Notes: a model not told the origin generated them from the sequence alone. DNA of 64,000 nucleotides from Sinorhizobium fredii USDA 257 (GCF_000265205.3 NC_018000.1:1364001-1428000); one strand, 5' to 3'. Counted from the stretch's first letter, positions 44,639 to 55,116 are shown. Numbers and translations are program-made.

Positions 44639-45157
44639 ATGAACGCAGCCCAAAGGCAGTCAGCGGAAACGAAGTTCGAGCCCCTGCTCCAGTTCGAGAT
44701 GGAGATGGGAACCTTCCTGTCCGATTGGCACCATTGCGATCAGTTGTCGACTTACATGGCGCGGATGATCAGTCACAACCGGACCGATCCGTTGCGACAT
44801 TCGAACTTTTTCTCCTCCGCGCTCAACGAACTCCTGGAGGTATCGTTTCGCGGCGGCTTGCCGGAGGGCCGCATCGGCTGCGCCGTCTATCGGCATGGTC
44901 CAAAGGAGCGTGTGAAACTCTCCTTTCCCTGCCCGCCCGGCCAGCGACAGTTCTTCCGCGAGGCGGTCGCGAAAACCCATCGGAACGACGCATACGCGCG
45001 TTACCTGGACGCTCTTTCAACCGATCTTGGCCCAAGTCGGGAAGCCATCCTGTTGGATCTGGCGATCAATTTCGATGCCGAGATTCGTCTCGAAGAAGAA
45101 GGCCCCCCGACGATCACCATCATTGTGGATCTCCCCCTTGAAGTAATTGTGAGTTGA
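44639..45157 (+). CDS. HATPase-like partner-switching protein without recognisable G-boxes
   Basis: A 172-residue protein I could not assign by name. It has NFFSSALNELLEVSFRGG near residues 59-76, where NELLEVSF resembles the N-box of histidine-kinase-like ATPases. No glycine-rich ATP-lid motif follows. The C-terminus alternates beta strands (AEIRLEEEGPPTITIIVDLPLEV). The ATG at 44639 follows GGAG. It is the first gene of a five-gene run with the STAS-methyltransferase, PP2C phosphatase, anti-sigma-type kinase and STAS protein, so it likely belongs to the same switch. Confidence 0.6.
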   Translation: MNAAQRQSAETKFEPLLQFEMEMGTFLSDWHHCDQLSTYMARMISHNRTDPLRHSNFFSSALNELLEVSFRGGLPEGRIGCAVYRHGPKERVKLSFPCPPGQRQFFREAVAKTHRNDAYARYLDALSTDLGPSREAILLDLAINFDAEIRLEEEGPPTITIIVDLPLEVIVS

Positions 45158-45165
45158 GTACGGCA

Positions 45166-46332
45166 ATGCTTGCAGCGCCCTTTCAGGCAGAATTCGACGC
45201 CAACAGCCAGGAGTTCTCCTTTGCCGGCGTCATCCGTCCGCGCTCCGTCGACGAGATCGCTCACAGCATTTCGACGTTCAGGAACGCCATCGAAGAGGCC
45301 CGCGGCGTCCTCTACATCAATGTGAAGCGCCTCGCGCAGATGAACAATACGGCCTTCCACGCCTTTTCGCGCGTGGTCCTGGACGCCTGCCGCGCGCGTT
45401 CCGATATCCGCTTCGTCGTCGTCACGTCGAGCGTCGTCGGCTGGACCGAACGGATGTTCCGGCATCTCGGCAAGATCGAACCGCAGATCACCGTCGAGGT
45501 CTACGATTCGAAGTTCTATCCAGGTCAGAGCTTCGTCGAGGACACCAGCTTCATTCCGATCCTGCGCACGCAAACCAAAATGACCTGGCGCCACGAGCGC
45601 AAGATCCTGCCGCGCCACGGCATGCGCCCGGGAATCGTCATGGCCGACATCTGCTGCGGCATCGGCGACTTCGCGGTGCTGGTGCGCAAAGAATTCCAGC
45701 CGGCACGCATCGTCGCGCTCGACCACTCCAAGGCAAGCCTTGCCTATGCCCGCGACGTCGCGAAGAATTTCGGCATCTCGGATATCGAATATTCCTATGG
45801 CGACGCATCCGAGATGCTGCTCGAGGACAATCAGTTCGACCTGGTGACCTGCCGCCATTCGCTGCAGATCTTCAACCAGCCGGACCTGCTGTTGAAGGAG
45901 CTCTACCGGATTTGCAAGCCCGGTGGACGCGTGTACATCACCAACGAGAAGAATTCGCACTGCCTTGGCGAACCGCGAGCGCAGAGCATTCAATGGACCT
46001 ATAATGAGGTTGCCAAGCTGTTCAGCCATTTCGAGATGGATGTGGAACTCGGGCCGAAGAGCCGCCGCTATCTCGCCGATGCCGGATTCGATGACATCCG
46101 CGTCGAATCCTTCATGGTCACCAATCTCGACGGGGACCCGCAGGACTTCGCCGACATCATAACCGCTTGGGAGAATGTCTATGCCGGCGAGATGGCCGTG
46201 AAGCGCGGCGACCCTCCGGAATTCATCGAGCGCTTCCGCCAGGGCTTCCGCGATCACATCTTCGCGGCCCTCCACCCCAAGGGCTACGCTGGCTGGCCGA
46301 TCTGGGCAGCATCGGGGCGCAAGCCGCTATGA
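45166..46332 (+). CDS. STAS domain fused to a class I SAM-dependent methyltransferase
   Basis: A 388-residue two-domain protein. Residues about 5-115 align by eye with the STAS protein at 49.3 kb: VLYINVKRLAQMNNTAFHAF against [19 protein letters not shown]. The usual phosphorylatable Ser-Ser is replaced by Asn61-Thr62. Residues about 155-330 are a UbiE-like methyltransferase with motif I MADICCGIGDFAV (161-167 core) and LYRICKPGGRVYITNE. The ATG at 45166 is chosen; a TTG four codons earlier overlaps the previous stop. It probably methylates a small molecule or protein, with activity set by partner binding. The substrate is unknown. Confidence 0.8.
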   Translation: MLAAPFQAEFDANSQEFSFAGVIRPRSVDEIAHSISTFRNAIEEARGVLYINVKRLAQMNNTAFHAFSRVVLDACRARSDIRFVVVTSSVVGWTERMFRHLGKIEPQITVEVYDSKFYPGQSFVEDTSFIPILRTQTKMTWRHERKILPRHGMRPGIVMADICCGIGDFAVLVRKEFQPARIVALDHSKASLAYARDVAKNFGISDIEYSYGDASEMLLEDNQFDLVTCRHSLQIFNQPDLLLKELYRICKPGGRVYITNEKNSHCLGEPRAQSIQWTYNEVAKLFSHFEMDVELGPKSRRYLADAGFDDIRVESFMVTNLDGDPQDFADIITAWENVYAGEMAVKRGDPPEFIERFRQGFRDHIFAALHPKGYAGWPIWAASGRKPL

Positions 46333-48689
46333 AGCCGTTCGACCAAGGGACCACCCGCCTCGGGTTGCGCTCGTTCCGCGCCAAGTTCATCCTTGTCGTC
46401 GGCGGGGCCGTGCTCTTCGATCTGCTCGTCACCGGCGGCCTTGCGCTCTGGAACGTGCAGAGGCTTTCGCGCGACGCGACCGCACAGGTCGGCCAAGGGC
46501 TGGAGCAGGCCAATCAGGACTACATCCGTTCCTATGCGGAAACGACGGCTGCTCGCGTCAACCTGCTTCTCAACCAGGTGCACTCCGACGTCGGCACGCT
46601 GGCGGGCGTGCTCCAGGCGCAGATCGACCGTCCCGTCAGGAAGTCCCAGATCGGCGAAGCGATGGCACGGGGCGCCCCCGGCACCGTGACCGTCACCTAT
46701 GACGAAAAAGGCGGATGGGCCCAGAACCGGCCGGGCCCCCTTTCGGTCGTCAGCGTCTGGGGATATCTGCTCGATGCCAACCACGCCCCCTTGCCAGAGG
46801 TCCAGACGGACATTGAGAACAGCGCGGTCCTTGACCTGGTCGCTCCGAGCCTGCTGGCCAACGGTCAATCCAAGCTGCAGATGTACTATATCGGCCCGAA
46901 GGAGCGGCCGATCTTCCGAACGGCCCCCTATACGGATCAGGCCCAGACATTCGACCGCTTGTATCCCGGTCATAACCAGGCCGAGTTCTGGCCGTTTTTT
47001 TTCCCCGGTCTCTACGAATCGTGGGAGCAATGGGCCAAGAACCCCGCGTCTCGTCCGGTGAACAGCGACATCACGCAGACGGCGCCCTATACGGATGCGA
47101 TCACCGGCAAGCTGATCGTCAGCTTCTTCCAGCCCTTGTGGTCGCGCGACCGTGACCGGGTAGCCGGTGCCGCAGGCGCCGATATCACCCTCGACCAACT
47201 GGCAGAGATCGTCGAGAACGTCCGGGTCGCCGACAATGGCTTCGGCTTCCTCACCATGTCAGACGGCAATGTCGTCGCCATCAACCCGGTCGGCGAAAAG
47301 GTGATCGGCCTCCAGTCGTCGAGCGACACCAGCAGCCAGGGGGTGACGGGTCTCGATCGCTCGCTGCGCAACAGCGCACAAGCCGCAATCGCCAAGTTGC
47401 CGCTGGATCAGGACGGCCTGTTGCAGCATGTCCTGCTCGATGAAAACGGCGAGAAGGTGCCCTATCTCGTCGTCCTGAAACAGCTGCAGCCGTCGAACTT
47501 GTGGGTCTCCGGCCCAGTTCGTCGTGAATCAATGTTGCTCGGCGTCGTCGTGCCGGAGCGTGAAATCTACGCTTCGCTCTTCGCCGCGCAGGCCGGCATT
47601 ACGAAAGCGACGAACAGGATCCTGATCTACCAGGTCCTGGCGCTGCTCGTGTCGCTGCTCTTCGTCACCTCGGCCGTTTTCGCCATATCGAAGCGCATCA
47701 CCGGCGGCATCAGCGCGCTCGCCGACGCGGCCCGGCGCATCCAGACCAAGGACTATTCCGTCCGGGTGGATATTCCGACGCGCGACGAAGTAGGGGAAGC
47801 GGGCGCCGCCTTCAACCGCATGGCCGAGCAGATCAGCTACCATACCGAGAATCTGGAGCAGCTTGTCGAGGACCGGACGAAGGAGATCGAAGAGGCAAAC
47901 CTGCAGATCTCGGCGCTCAACGAGCAGTTGCGCAGCGAGAACGTGCGCCTCGGCGCCGAGCTGGACGTCGCCCGCCGAATCCAGATGATGGTCCTGCCGA
48001 AAGCGGCTGAACTCGAGGAAATTGCCAACCTCGATATTGCCGCCTACATGCGGCCCGCCGACGAAGTCGGTGGCGACTATTATGACGTGCTGAGGGACGG
48101 AGAGCGGCTGAAGATCGGCATCGGCGACGTGACCGGTCACGGCCTGGAAAGCGGCGTCCTGATGTTGATGGTTCAATCGGTGGCCCGCGCGTTGCAGGAG
48201 GCCGGCGACATGGATCCGTCGCAGTTCCTCAACCGGGTGAACCGCGCCCTTTACAAGAACATCGTCAGAACCAACGCGAACAAACATCTCTCCCTTGCCT
48301 TCCTGGACTATGACGGAACCCGTCTGATGCTTTCCGGCCAGCATGAGGAACTGATCGTGGTGCGGGGCGCCGGGAGCGTCGAGCGGATCGACACGCTCGA
48401 CCTCGGCCTGCCGATTGGCTTGGAGCCTGATATCTCGCCCTTCGTAGCAACCCAGGAGGTCGCCTTTGCCCAAGGCGACATGGTCATTCTCCACACTGAC
48501 GGCGTGACCGAGGCGGAGGGGCCGAACGGAGAGCTCTTCGGTATCGAGAGGCTTTGCGAAAGCGCTCGTCGTCGCCACGGCCAGAGCGCTGAGGACGTCA
48601 AAGCGGGAATTCTCGAGGATCTGATGGCGCATATCGGCACACAGAAGATCCACGATGATATAACAGTCGTAGTGATGAGACACAGGTAG
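46329..48689 (+). CDS. sensor PP2C phosphatase (SpoIIE/RsbU type) with dCACHE and HAMP domains
   Basis: A 786-residue membrane protein. A first membrane segment near 20-42 is followed by a large periplasmic dCACHE-type sensor to about 430 (PGLYESWEQW, DNGFGFLTMSDGNVVAINP). A second membrane segment (LIYQVLALLVSLLFVTSAVF) leads into HAMP, a coiled coil and a SpoIIE/PP2C domain. The metal-binding motifs are VGGDYYDV, GIGDVTGHGLESG, HTDGVTEAEG and HDDITVVVM. It should dephosphorylate a phosphorylated STAS antagonist in response to a periplasmic signal. The ATG overlaps the methyltransferase stop (ATGA). Confidence 0.9.
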   Translation: MKPFDQGTTRLGLRSFRAKFILVVGGAVLFDLLVTGGLALWNVQRLSRDATAQVGQGLEQANQDYIRSYAETTAARVNLLLNQVHSDVGTLAGVLQAQIDRPVRKSQIGEAMARGAPGTVTVTYDEKGGWAQNRPGPLSVVSVWGYLLDANHAPLPEVQTDIENSAVLDLVAPSLLANGQSKLQMYYIGPKERPIFRTAPYTDQAQTFDRLYPGHNQAEFWPFFFPGLYESWEQWAKNPASRPVNSDITQTAPYTDAITGKLIVSFFQPLWSRDRDRVAGAAGADITLDQLAEIVENVRVADNGFGFLTMSDGNVVAINPVGEKVIGLQSSSDTSSQGVTGLDRSLRNSAQAAIAKLPLDQDGLLQHVLLDENGEKVPYLVVLKQLQPSNLWVSGPVRRESMLLGVVVPEREIYASLFAAQAGITKATNRILIYQVLALLVSLLFVTSAVFAISKRITGGISALADAARRIQTKDYSVRVDIPTRDEVGEAGAAFNRMAEQISYHTENLEQLVEDRTKEIEEANLQISALNEQLRSENVRLGAELDVARRIQMMVLPKAAELEEIANLDIAAYMRPADEVGGDYYDVLRDGERLKIGIGDVTGHGLESGVLMLMVQSVARALQEAGDMDPSQFLNRVNRALYKNIVRTNANKHLSLAFLDYDGTRLMLSGQHEELIVVRGAGSVERIDTLDLGLPIGLEPDISPFVATQEVAFAQGDMVILHTDGVTEAEGPNGELFGIERLCESARRRHGQSAEDVKAGILEDLMAHIGTQKIHDDITVVVMRHR

Positions 48690-48693
48690 GCGG

Positions 48694-49607
<914 letters not shown>

Positions 49608-49679
49608 AATCGGGCCGCGCGATTGCGCCGCACATCATTCCCAATCAGACCAGCTTGGACTCACAGCCTCGACGCGCCG

Positions 49680-50840
49680 TCAGTTGCCGAGCGTCTTCAG
49701 CCAGTCGCCTATCGTCGATCCTCGGTGCCGCTCGACCGGAGCGGCCGGTGCGACAGGGCGCTCCGCTGCCGCGGCCTTTCGGATTTCCCGCGGGCTCACC
49801 CCGAATTCGTGGCTGAAGGCGCGGGTGAAATTGGCGGCGACGTCGAAACCGGCAGCCTCGGCGATCTCGGCGATCGGCCGGCTGTCGGCCGAATCGCTGA
49901 GCGCCGCATGCGCCTGCTGGAGCCGACGCCTGCGGATATAGTTGAGAACACCACCGCTCGCTTCGAACAGTTGGTAGAGCCGGGTGCGCGAGATGCCGAT
50001 CGCTCGGGCAATAGCATCCGGCGTCAGATCGGCCGAATGCAGGTTGAGATGAATATATCGATGCGCCCGCTCCATCATTCCCTTGTTCGTCTGTTGCCCC
50101 GCGGCATCTGGCTTCGCCGACGAGGCGACGCAAGCGACGACCATGTCGTGCACAGTGCGGACGATCCGCGGTATCTCCTCCGCCGTCAGACGATCGAGGC
50201 GCGGCTCGACGCCGTCGATGTAGTTGATCAATAGGTCGGCCAGATTGCCCGACAATACCAGATTGTTGGTTTCGCCGAGCACGGCGGCGTCGTCGGCGAA
50301 AAGCTCGTAGGGCATGAACAGCAGAACGGCGTCCGCTGCTGTCGTCCGGCCGCGAAACGGATAGCCGAGCGAGCGGAACACCAGCCTGTCGGGCCCGTTC
50401 TCAGCAACTCGGCGATCGACTTCCGTCCAGGTCATGCCGCTGCGAAGCAGTTCCACATACCAGTGGTCGATCGGGCTGGCGCGCAGCATCGCCTGCGGGC
50501 GCAGGTAGCTGTGGCCCGGAACCCGCTGTTGAACGATGAGCAGATTGCCGCAATGCCATGCGGTCTGCTCAGCGACAAACCCGTCCTCCGGCGGAACGTT
50601 GTCCGGCAATCTGACCTCGACCAGGGACGCCATGTGGGCTCGCCAGGTCTGAAACTGCGCCGCCGGTGGCAGCTCACGCGTCGAGAAATGCAAGGGTGTC
50701 AGCGCCGCCAGCGCGTCCGATCGCGGGATAGGCTGAACCGAGGGCTCACGCGGCCAACGGCGGCGTTCCGACTGCGCCTGCGTCGCAGGCGCCCCGGCAT
50801 GATCCTCTTCCGACTCGGCCCCCGTAGAACGATCACGCAT
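49680..50840 (-). CDS. cuxR: AraC-family regulator, CuxR-like (c-di-GMP-responsive activator)
   Basis: A 386-residue regulator with an N-terminal AraC-binding-like domain. A C-terminal AraC helix-turn-helix pair lies at about 265-365 (LTPDAIARAIGISRTRLYQLFEASGG, PIAEIAEAAGFDVAANFTRAFSHEFG). It diverges from uxs1, exactly where S. meliloti encodes CuxR, the c-di-GMP-binding activator of that operon. An RxxxR (Arg152-Arg156) in the N-terminal domain is compatible with the PilZ-like binding mode described for CuxR. GGGAG precedes the ATG. Identity with CuxR is inferred from position and family, not from alignment. Confidence 0.7.
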   Translation of the reverse strand: MRDRSTGAESEEDHAGAPATQAQSERRRWPREPSVQPIPRSDALAALTPLHFSTRELPPAAQFQTWRAHMASLVEVRLPDNVPPEDGFVAEQTAWHCGNLLIVQQRVPGHSYLRPQAMLRASPIDHWYVELLRSGMTWTEVDRRVAENGPDRLVFRSLGYPFRGRTTAADAVLLFMPYELFADDAAVLGETNNLVLSGNLADLLINYIDGVEPRLDRLTAEEIPRIVRTVHDMVVACVASSAKPDAAGQQTNKGMMERAHRYIHLNLHSADLTPDAIARAIGISRTRLYQLFEASGGVLNYIRRRRLQQAHAALSDSADSRPIAEIAEAAGFDVAANFTRAFSHEFGVSPREIRKAAAAERPVAPAAPVERHRGSTIGDWLKTLGN

Positions 50841-51176
50841 ACAGACTCTCCCGCCCTCGAATGCAGGCGATTACACGTTCTGGGCGTGGCTACCTACACA
50901 GCCGCATCGATGTATGGCGTCGTGCGGAGCCCACTCAGCACTTAGCAGAGCCTAGTTCTACGCCATTTTTAGTAGAAATGCACGGTCCGATAATTATCGG
51001 GATTGCAGGATAATGACAATCGCCCCGGTCAGTTGTAATCATACACTCATAGACAACGCCAAGTATTGAGTAAGGGCGCTGTTAATATCTTGGTTGTATA
51101 TAATTTTTATTACCAAATCATACTGTCCCACTGGGTTGTTTACTGCAATGCATGTTTTAAGTTTTTGGGGCCACTT
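50841..51176. promoter_or_regulatory. A/T-rich divergent promoter region cuxR / uxs1
   Basis: 336 bases without a gene. From about 50940 the sequence is strikingly A/T-rich compared with the window, and this continues into the first 25 codons of uxs1. It holds the palindrome at 50987-51000 and a TATAAT at 51099-51104. CuxR- and repressor-binding sites are expected here. Confidence 0.55.
50987..51000. promoter_or_regulatory. 14-bp perfect palindrome upstream of uxs1
   Basis: CCGATAATTATCGG is identical on both strands. It lies about 147 bases from the cuxR start and 177 bases from the uxs1 start, a good place for a regulator site. The protein that binds it is not known from sequence. Confidence 0.55.
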
Positions 51177-52220
51177 ATGCATTATATGAAAAATGTACTC
51201 AGCGGTAATTTAGATAAATTTGTAGAAAAAGATAAAGTATTGCGTGTTCCGGGCATCCCGAAACGGATTCTGGTAACTGGCGGCGCAGGTTTCCTCGGGT
51301 CACATCTTTGCGAACTGCTTCTCGAGGCAGGACACGAGGTCATCTGCGCCGACAATTTCTCGACCGGGTTGCGCCGGAATATCGAGCCTCTGAAGCGCTT
51401 CGACCGCTTCAGTCTCGTTGCCCACGACATCGTGCAACCGATCGACCTTGAGGTCGACGAAATCTACAATCTCGCCTGCCCGGCATCGCCGCCGCATTAC
51501 CAAGCCGATCCCATTCATACGACCAAGACGTGTGTGCTCGGCAGCCTCAATATGCTTGAGCTTGCGGCACGCTACGGCGCGCGAATCCTCCAGGCCTCGA
51601 CGTCGGAAGTTTACGGCGATCCGCAGGTCCACCCGCAGGTGGAGAGCTACTGGGGCAACGTCAATCCCTTCGGCCCTCGCTCCTGCTACGACGAAGGAAA
51701 GCGTTGCGCGGAGACCCTGTTCTTCGATTTCCACAAAGCTCATCAGGTTGCGATCAAGGTGGTCCGCATCTTCAACACCTATGGCCCGCGGATGCGCCCG
51801 GATGACGGCCGCGTCGTCTCGAACTTCATCGTCCAGGCACTCAAGGGCGAAGACATCACGATCTACGGCGATGGTTCGCAGACCCGCTCCTTCTGTTTCG
51901 TCGATGATTTGATCGACGGCTTCATTCGCGTCATGGCCTCTCCGGCATCGCTCACCGGGCCGATCAATCTCGGCAATCCTGGCGAATTCACGATCGGCGA
52001 ACTCGCCGAACAGGTGATCGAACTGACCGGCTCGCGATCGAAGATCGCATATCGGCCGCTACCGGTCGACGACCCACGCCAGCGCCGCCCTGATATTTCC
52101 CTTGCCGAACGGGAGCTGGGCTGGCGTCCCGAGGTCGAGCTTGCAGCGGGCCTTGTTCGGACGATCGACCATTTTGAAGTGCTTCTCACGCAATCGGACG
52201 AATTCATGGAGGTCGCGTAA
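51177..52220 (+). CDS. uxs1: UDP-glucuronate decarboxylase (UDP-xylose synthase)
   Basis: A 347-residue SDR-type protein with NAD motif [12 protein letters not shown] and catalytic Tyr/Lys in [11 protein letters not shown]. The segment [18 protein letters not shown] is diagnostic for UDP-xylose synthases. It oxidises and decarboxylates UDP-glucuronate to UDP-xylose in the cytoplasm. The ATG at 51177 has GGGG upstream; ATG at 51186 is possible. The first 25 codons are A/T-rich ([17 protein letters not shown]) and unlike the rest of the gene. It leads the operon, and its stop overlaps the uxe start (TAATG). Confidence 0.92.
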   Translation: MHYMKNVLSGNLDKFVEKDKVLRVPGIPKRILVTGGAGFLGSHLCELLLEAGHEVICADNFSTGLRRNIEPLKRFDRFSLVAHDIVQPIDLEVDEIYNLACPASPPHYQADPIHTTKTCVLGSLNMLELAARYGARILQASTSEVYGDPQVHPQVESYWGNVNPFGPRSCYDEGKRCAETLFFDFHKAHQVAIKVVRIFNTYGPRMRPDDGRVVSNFIVQALKGEDITIYGDGSQTRSFCFVDDLIDGFIRVMASPASLTGPINLGNPGEFTIGELAEQVIELTGSRSKIAYRPLPVDDPRQRRPDISLAERELGWRPEVELAAGLVRTIDHFEVLLTQSDEFMEVA

Positions 52221-53206
52221 TGACCGCGCCACGCATTCTGGTGACCGGCGGCGCCGGCTATATCGGCAGCCATACCGCAAAGCTCCTTCGACTGGAGGGT
52301 TTCGAGCCCGTCACCTATGACAATCTGACGACCGGCAACCGCTCGTCGGTACGCTGGGGACCGTTCATCGAGGGGGATATCCTCGACTCCGCGCATCTCA
52401 TCGAGGTCATCGAGCACTATGCGCCGGACGCGGTGATCCATTTCGCTGCATCGGCCTATGTCGGCGAATCCGTCGCCAATCCCGCGAAATACTACCACAA
52501 CAATGTCTGCGGGACGTTGTCGCTGCTCGACGCCTGCAGGCGAACAGGGCTTGGAAGAGTGATTTTCTCTTCGAGCTGCGCCACCTATGGCGTGCCGGCC
52601 GTGCTGCCGATCGACGAGGCGATGCCGCAGCAACCGATCAACCCCTATGGCAGAACGAAGCTGATCGCCGAACACATGCTGTCCGACTACGCTGCGGCCT
52701 TCGGCCTCTCCTATGTGGCGCTGCGCTATTTCAACGCCTGCGGAGCCGATCCGGAGGGTGACCTCGGCGAGTGGCACGAGCCGGAGACGCATCTCATTCC
52801 GCGGGCGCTGATGGCCGCAGCCGGCCGGATCGGCAAGCTCGAAGTCTTCGGCGACGATTACGACACCACCGACGGCACCTGCGTGCGCGACTACATCCAC
52901 GTCGCCGACCTCGCGCAGGCGCATGTGCTCGCCTACCGGCATCTTGCCGAGGGCGGCAGCAACCTTGCCCTCAACCTCGGGTCCGGCCGCGGATTTTCGG
53001 TCCGCGAGGTCCTGAGCACGATCGGCGAAGTCACCGGACGGGATGTCCCGGTGGCGATCCGCCCCCGTCGGGCCGGCGACCCGCCGATCCTCTACGCCGA
53101 TGCGAAGCTTGCTCGCGAGGTGCTGGGCTTCTCACCGCAATATTCCGACCTCAAGACCATCGTGCGCACCGCTGCCCCATTCTTCGGTCTGGAGGCGCGC
53201 CCGTGA
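52220..53206 (+). CDS. uxe: UDP-sugar 4-epimerase (UDP-xylose/UDP-arabinose)
   Basis: A 328-residue GalE-like epimerase. The NAD motif is VTGGAGYIGSH, with catalytic Ser in SSSCATYG and Tyr-x-x-x-Lys in YGRTKLIAEH. Coming right after a UDP-xylose synthase, it fits Uxe, which interconverts UDP-xylose and UDP-arabinose and can also act on UDP-glucose/galactose. GGAGG precedes the ATG. Its stop overlaps the GTG of the glycosyltransferase gene. Confidence 0.88.
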   Translation: MTAPRILVTGGAGYIGSHTAKLLRLEGFEPVTYDNLTTGNRSSVRWGPFIEGDILDSAHLIEVIEHYAPDAVIHFAASAYVGESVANPAKYYHNNVCGTLSLLDACRRTGLGRVIFSSSCATYGVPAVLPIDEAMPQQPINPYGRTKLIAEHMLSDYAAAFGLSYVALRYFNACGADPEGDLGEWHEPETHLIPRALMAAAGRIGKLEVFGDDYDTTDGTCVRDYIHVADLAQAHVLAYRHLAEGGSNLALNLGSGRGFSVREVLSTIGEVTGRDVPVAIRPRRAGDPPILYADAKLAREVLGFSPQYSDLKTIVRTAAPFFGLEARP

Positions 53207-55062
53207 CCCACCCGTTCACCAGGAACACCACAGGCTTCGGCGACACGGCCGACGAACCGCTGCTGGTGCCAGTCCTGACCGGATATCGCCGGGCCGAGTA
53301 TCTTGTCGGGGCGGCCGCCTGGCTCGCCGCACTCGCCTATCTCTGGGTCTGGTGGCTGGAGCCACGCCATCACTGGGACCTCTTCGGAAGCCTCATGGTG
53401 ACCGCCGTGCTCGCCTGGATAACCCTCCTGCCCGGCTATTTCATCGCCGTCTTCTATCGCGCCAGGAAGCCGAACGGTCCCTTGCGGCTGCCGGCTGCCA
53501 GCCGCGTCGCCATGGTCGTCACCAAGGTGGCCTCCGAACCCTTTGGTGTCGTGGCCGAGACGCTCAACGCAATGCTCGCCCAGGACGTGCCGCACGACAC
53601 CTGGCTTGCCGACGAAGACCCTTCTCGCGAAACGCTCGACTGGTGCGGCAGGCACGGCGTCTTCGTTTCCACCCGCAATGGCCGCGCCGATTATCATCGC
53701 ACCACCTGGCCGCGGCGCACCCGCTGCAAGGAAGGCAACCTCGCCTTCTTCTATGACCACTACGGTTACGACCGCTACGACTTCGTCGCCCAGCTCGACG
53801 CCGACCATGTTCCGGAGCCCGGCTACCTCTTCCAGATGCTGCGTCCCTTCGCCGACCCGAAGGTGGGCTATGTATCGGCGCCGAGCCTATGCGACAGGAA
53901 CGCCGCCGAGAGCTGGTCGGCGCGCGGAAGGCTCTGTGCCGAGGCGAGCATGCACGGCGCGCTCCAGGCCGGCTACAATGGCGGTCTGGCCCCGCTCTGC
54001 ATCGGCTCGCACTACGCCGTTCGCACGGCGGCCCTGAAGGAGATCGGCGGTCTCGGTCCCGAGCTTGCGGAAGACCATTCGACGACCCTGATGATGAACG
54101 CGGCCGGCTGGCGGGGCGTGCATGCCCTCGAGGCGATCGCCCATGGCGACGGGCCGCGCACCTTCGGCGACCTGGTCACGCAGGAATTCCAGTGGTCGCG
54201 CAGCCTGGTCATGCTGCTGCTGCAATACACCCCCGGCCTCGTCGGGAAGCTGCCGCTCCGCCTCAGGTTGCAGTTCCTGTTTTCTCAGCTCTGGTATCCG
54301 CTTTTTGCGCTATTCATGGCGCTGATGTTCGCGATGCCGGTCGTGGCCCTTGTCCGCGGCGAAAGCCTCGTCGACGTCACCTACCCGGACTTCCTGGCGC
54401 ATTTCGCACCGCTTTCGATCGTCTTGATCCTGATGGCCTATCGCTGGCGGGCAACCGGGACTTTCCGGCCATGCGACGCGAAGATCCTGAGCTGGGAATG
54501 CATGCTCTTCCTCTTTGCCCGCTGGCCGTGGGCGCTGATCGGGACATTGGCTGCAGTCCGAGACTGGCTCACCGGATCCTTCGTGGATTTCCGCGTCACC
54601 CCGAAGGGCACTTCGGAAGTCGACCCGCTGCCCTTGCGCGTCCTCGTACCCTATGTCGGCCTCGCGCTCGCAGCGGTCCTTCCGGTCCTCTTTATCGGCG
54701 ATGTCGGCGAGGCCAAGGGCTTTTATCTCTTTGCGATCATGAACTCCGGGACCTATTGCCTGCTCCTGATCGTCATCGTCCTCCGGCATGGACGGGAGAA
54801 CAGGATCGCCGCGGCACCGCGCTTCTATCGTCCGGCGATGGCGGCAGGACTCCTGTCGCTCGTCATCCTGCCCGGCATCGCAACCGCCGAGCACGGCAGG
54901 GACAGCCTTGAAGCGCTCTCCTGGGGATCGGATCACATTCGGCTCTTCGAGGAGCGCTACTCGGTGGCGGGTGCAGGCGGAGCGACCTCGCGCAAGACCG
55001 TGTTCCGGCCGCAATGGATCTTTCTGCCGGAGGATCAGCCGCATGCGGAGGACAGGCCATGA
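53203..55062 (+). CDS. apsS: membrane glycosyltransferase, arabinose-containing polysaccharide synthase
   Basis: A 619-residue GT2 protein. Two N-terminal membrane segments precede a glycosyltransferase core (VVTKVASEPFGVVAETLNAML, CKEGNLAFFYDH, AQLDADHVPEPG as DxD, LAEDHSTTL as ED, and QEFQWSRS in the QxxRW position). Several C-terminal membrane segments follow. It is probably the polymerase that uses UDP-arabinose or UDP-xylose and secretes the chain. The start is GTG at 53203 (GTGA overlap with uxe). The symbol follows the S. meliloti aps operon and is inferred from gene order. Confidence 0.82.
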   Translation: MTHPFTRNTTGFGDTADEPLLVPVLTGYRRAEYLVGAAAWLAALAYLWVWWLEPRHHWDLFGSLMVTAVLAWITLLPGYFIAVFYRARKPNGPLRLPAASRVAMVVTKVASEPFGVVAETLNAMLAQDVPHDTWLADEDPSRETLDWCGRHGVFVSTRNGRADYHRTTWPRRTRCKEGNLAFFYDHYGYDRYDFVAQLDADHVPEPGYLFQMLRPFADPKVGYVSAPSLCDRNAAESWSARGRLCAEASMHGALQAGYNGGLAPLCIGSHYAVRTAALKEIGGLGPELAEDHSTTLMMNAAGWRGVHALEAIAHGDGPRTFGDLVTQEFQWSRSLVMLLLQYTPGLVGKLPLRLRLQFLFSQLWYPLFALFMALMFAMPVVALVRGESLVDVTYPDFLAHFAPLSIVLILMAYRWRATGTFRPCDAKILSWECMLFLFARWPWALIGTLAAVRDWLTGSFVDFRVTPKGTSEVDPLPLRVLVPYVGLALAAVLPVLFIGDVGEAKGFYLFAIMNSGTYCLLLIVIVLRHGRENRIAAAPRFYRPAMAAGLLSLVILPGIATAEHGRDSLEALSWGSDHIRLFEERYSVAGAGGATSRKTVFRPQWIFLPEDQPHAEDRP

Positions 55063-55083
55063 CAGGACGAATTCGACTGCGCC

Positions 55084-55116
55084 GGTTCGGCTCGGCCTCG
55101 CAAGGCTCGCCGAACC
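55084..55116 (+). repeat. stem-loop between apsS and apsH1
   Basis: GGTTCGGC and GCCGAACC form an 8-bp stem over a 17-base loop, 22 bases after the apsS stop. It ends 35 bases before the apsH1 start and could lower readthrough or stabilise the upstream message. Confidence 0.4.

Noticed and set aside
46167..46328. Upstream extension of the PP2C phosphatase frame
   Set aside because: It lies within the methyltransferase gene in another frame. The ATGA overlap at 46329 gives the natural start with a membrane segment close behind.
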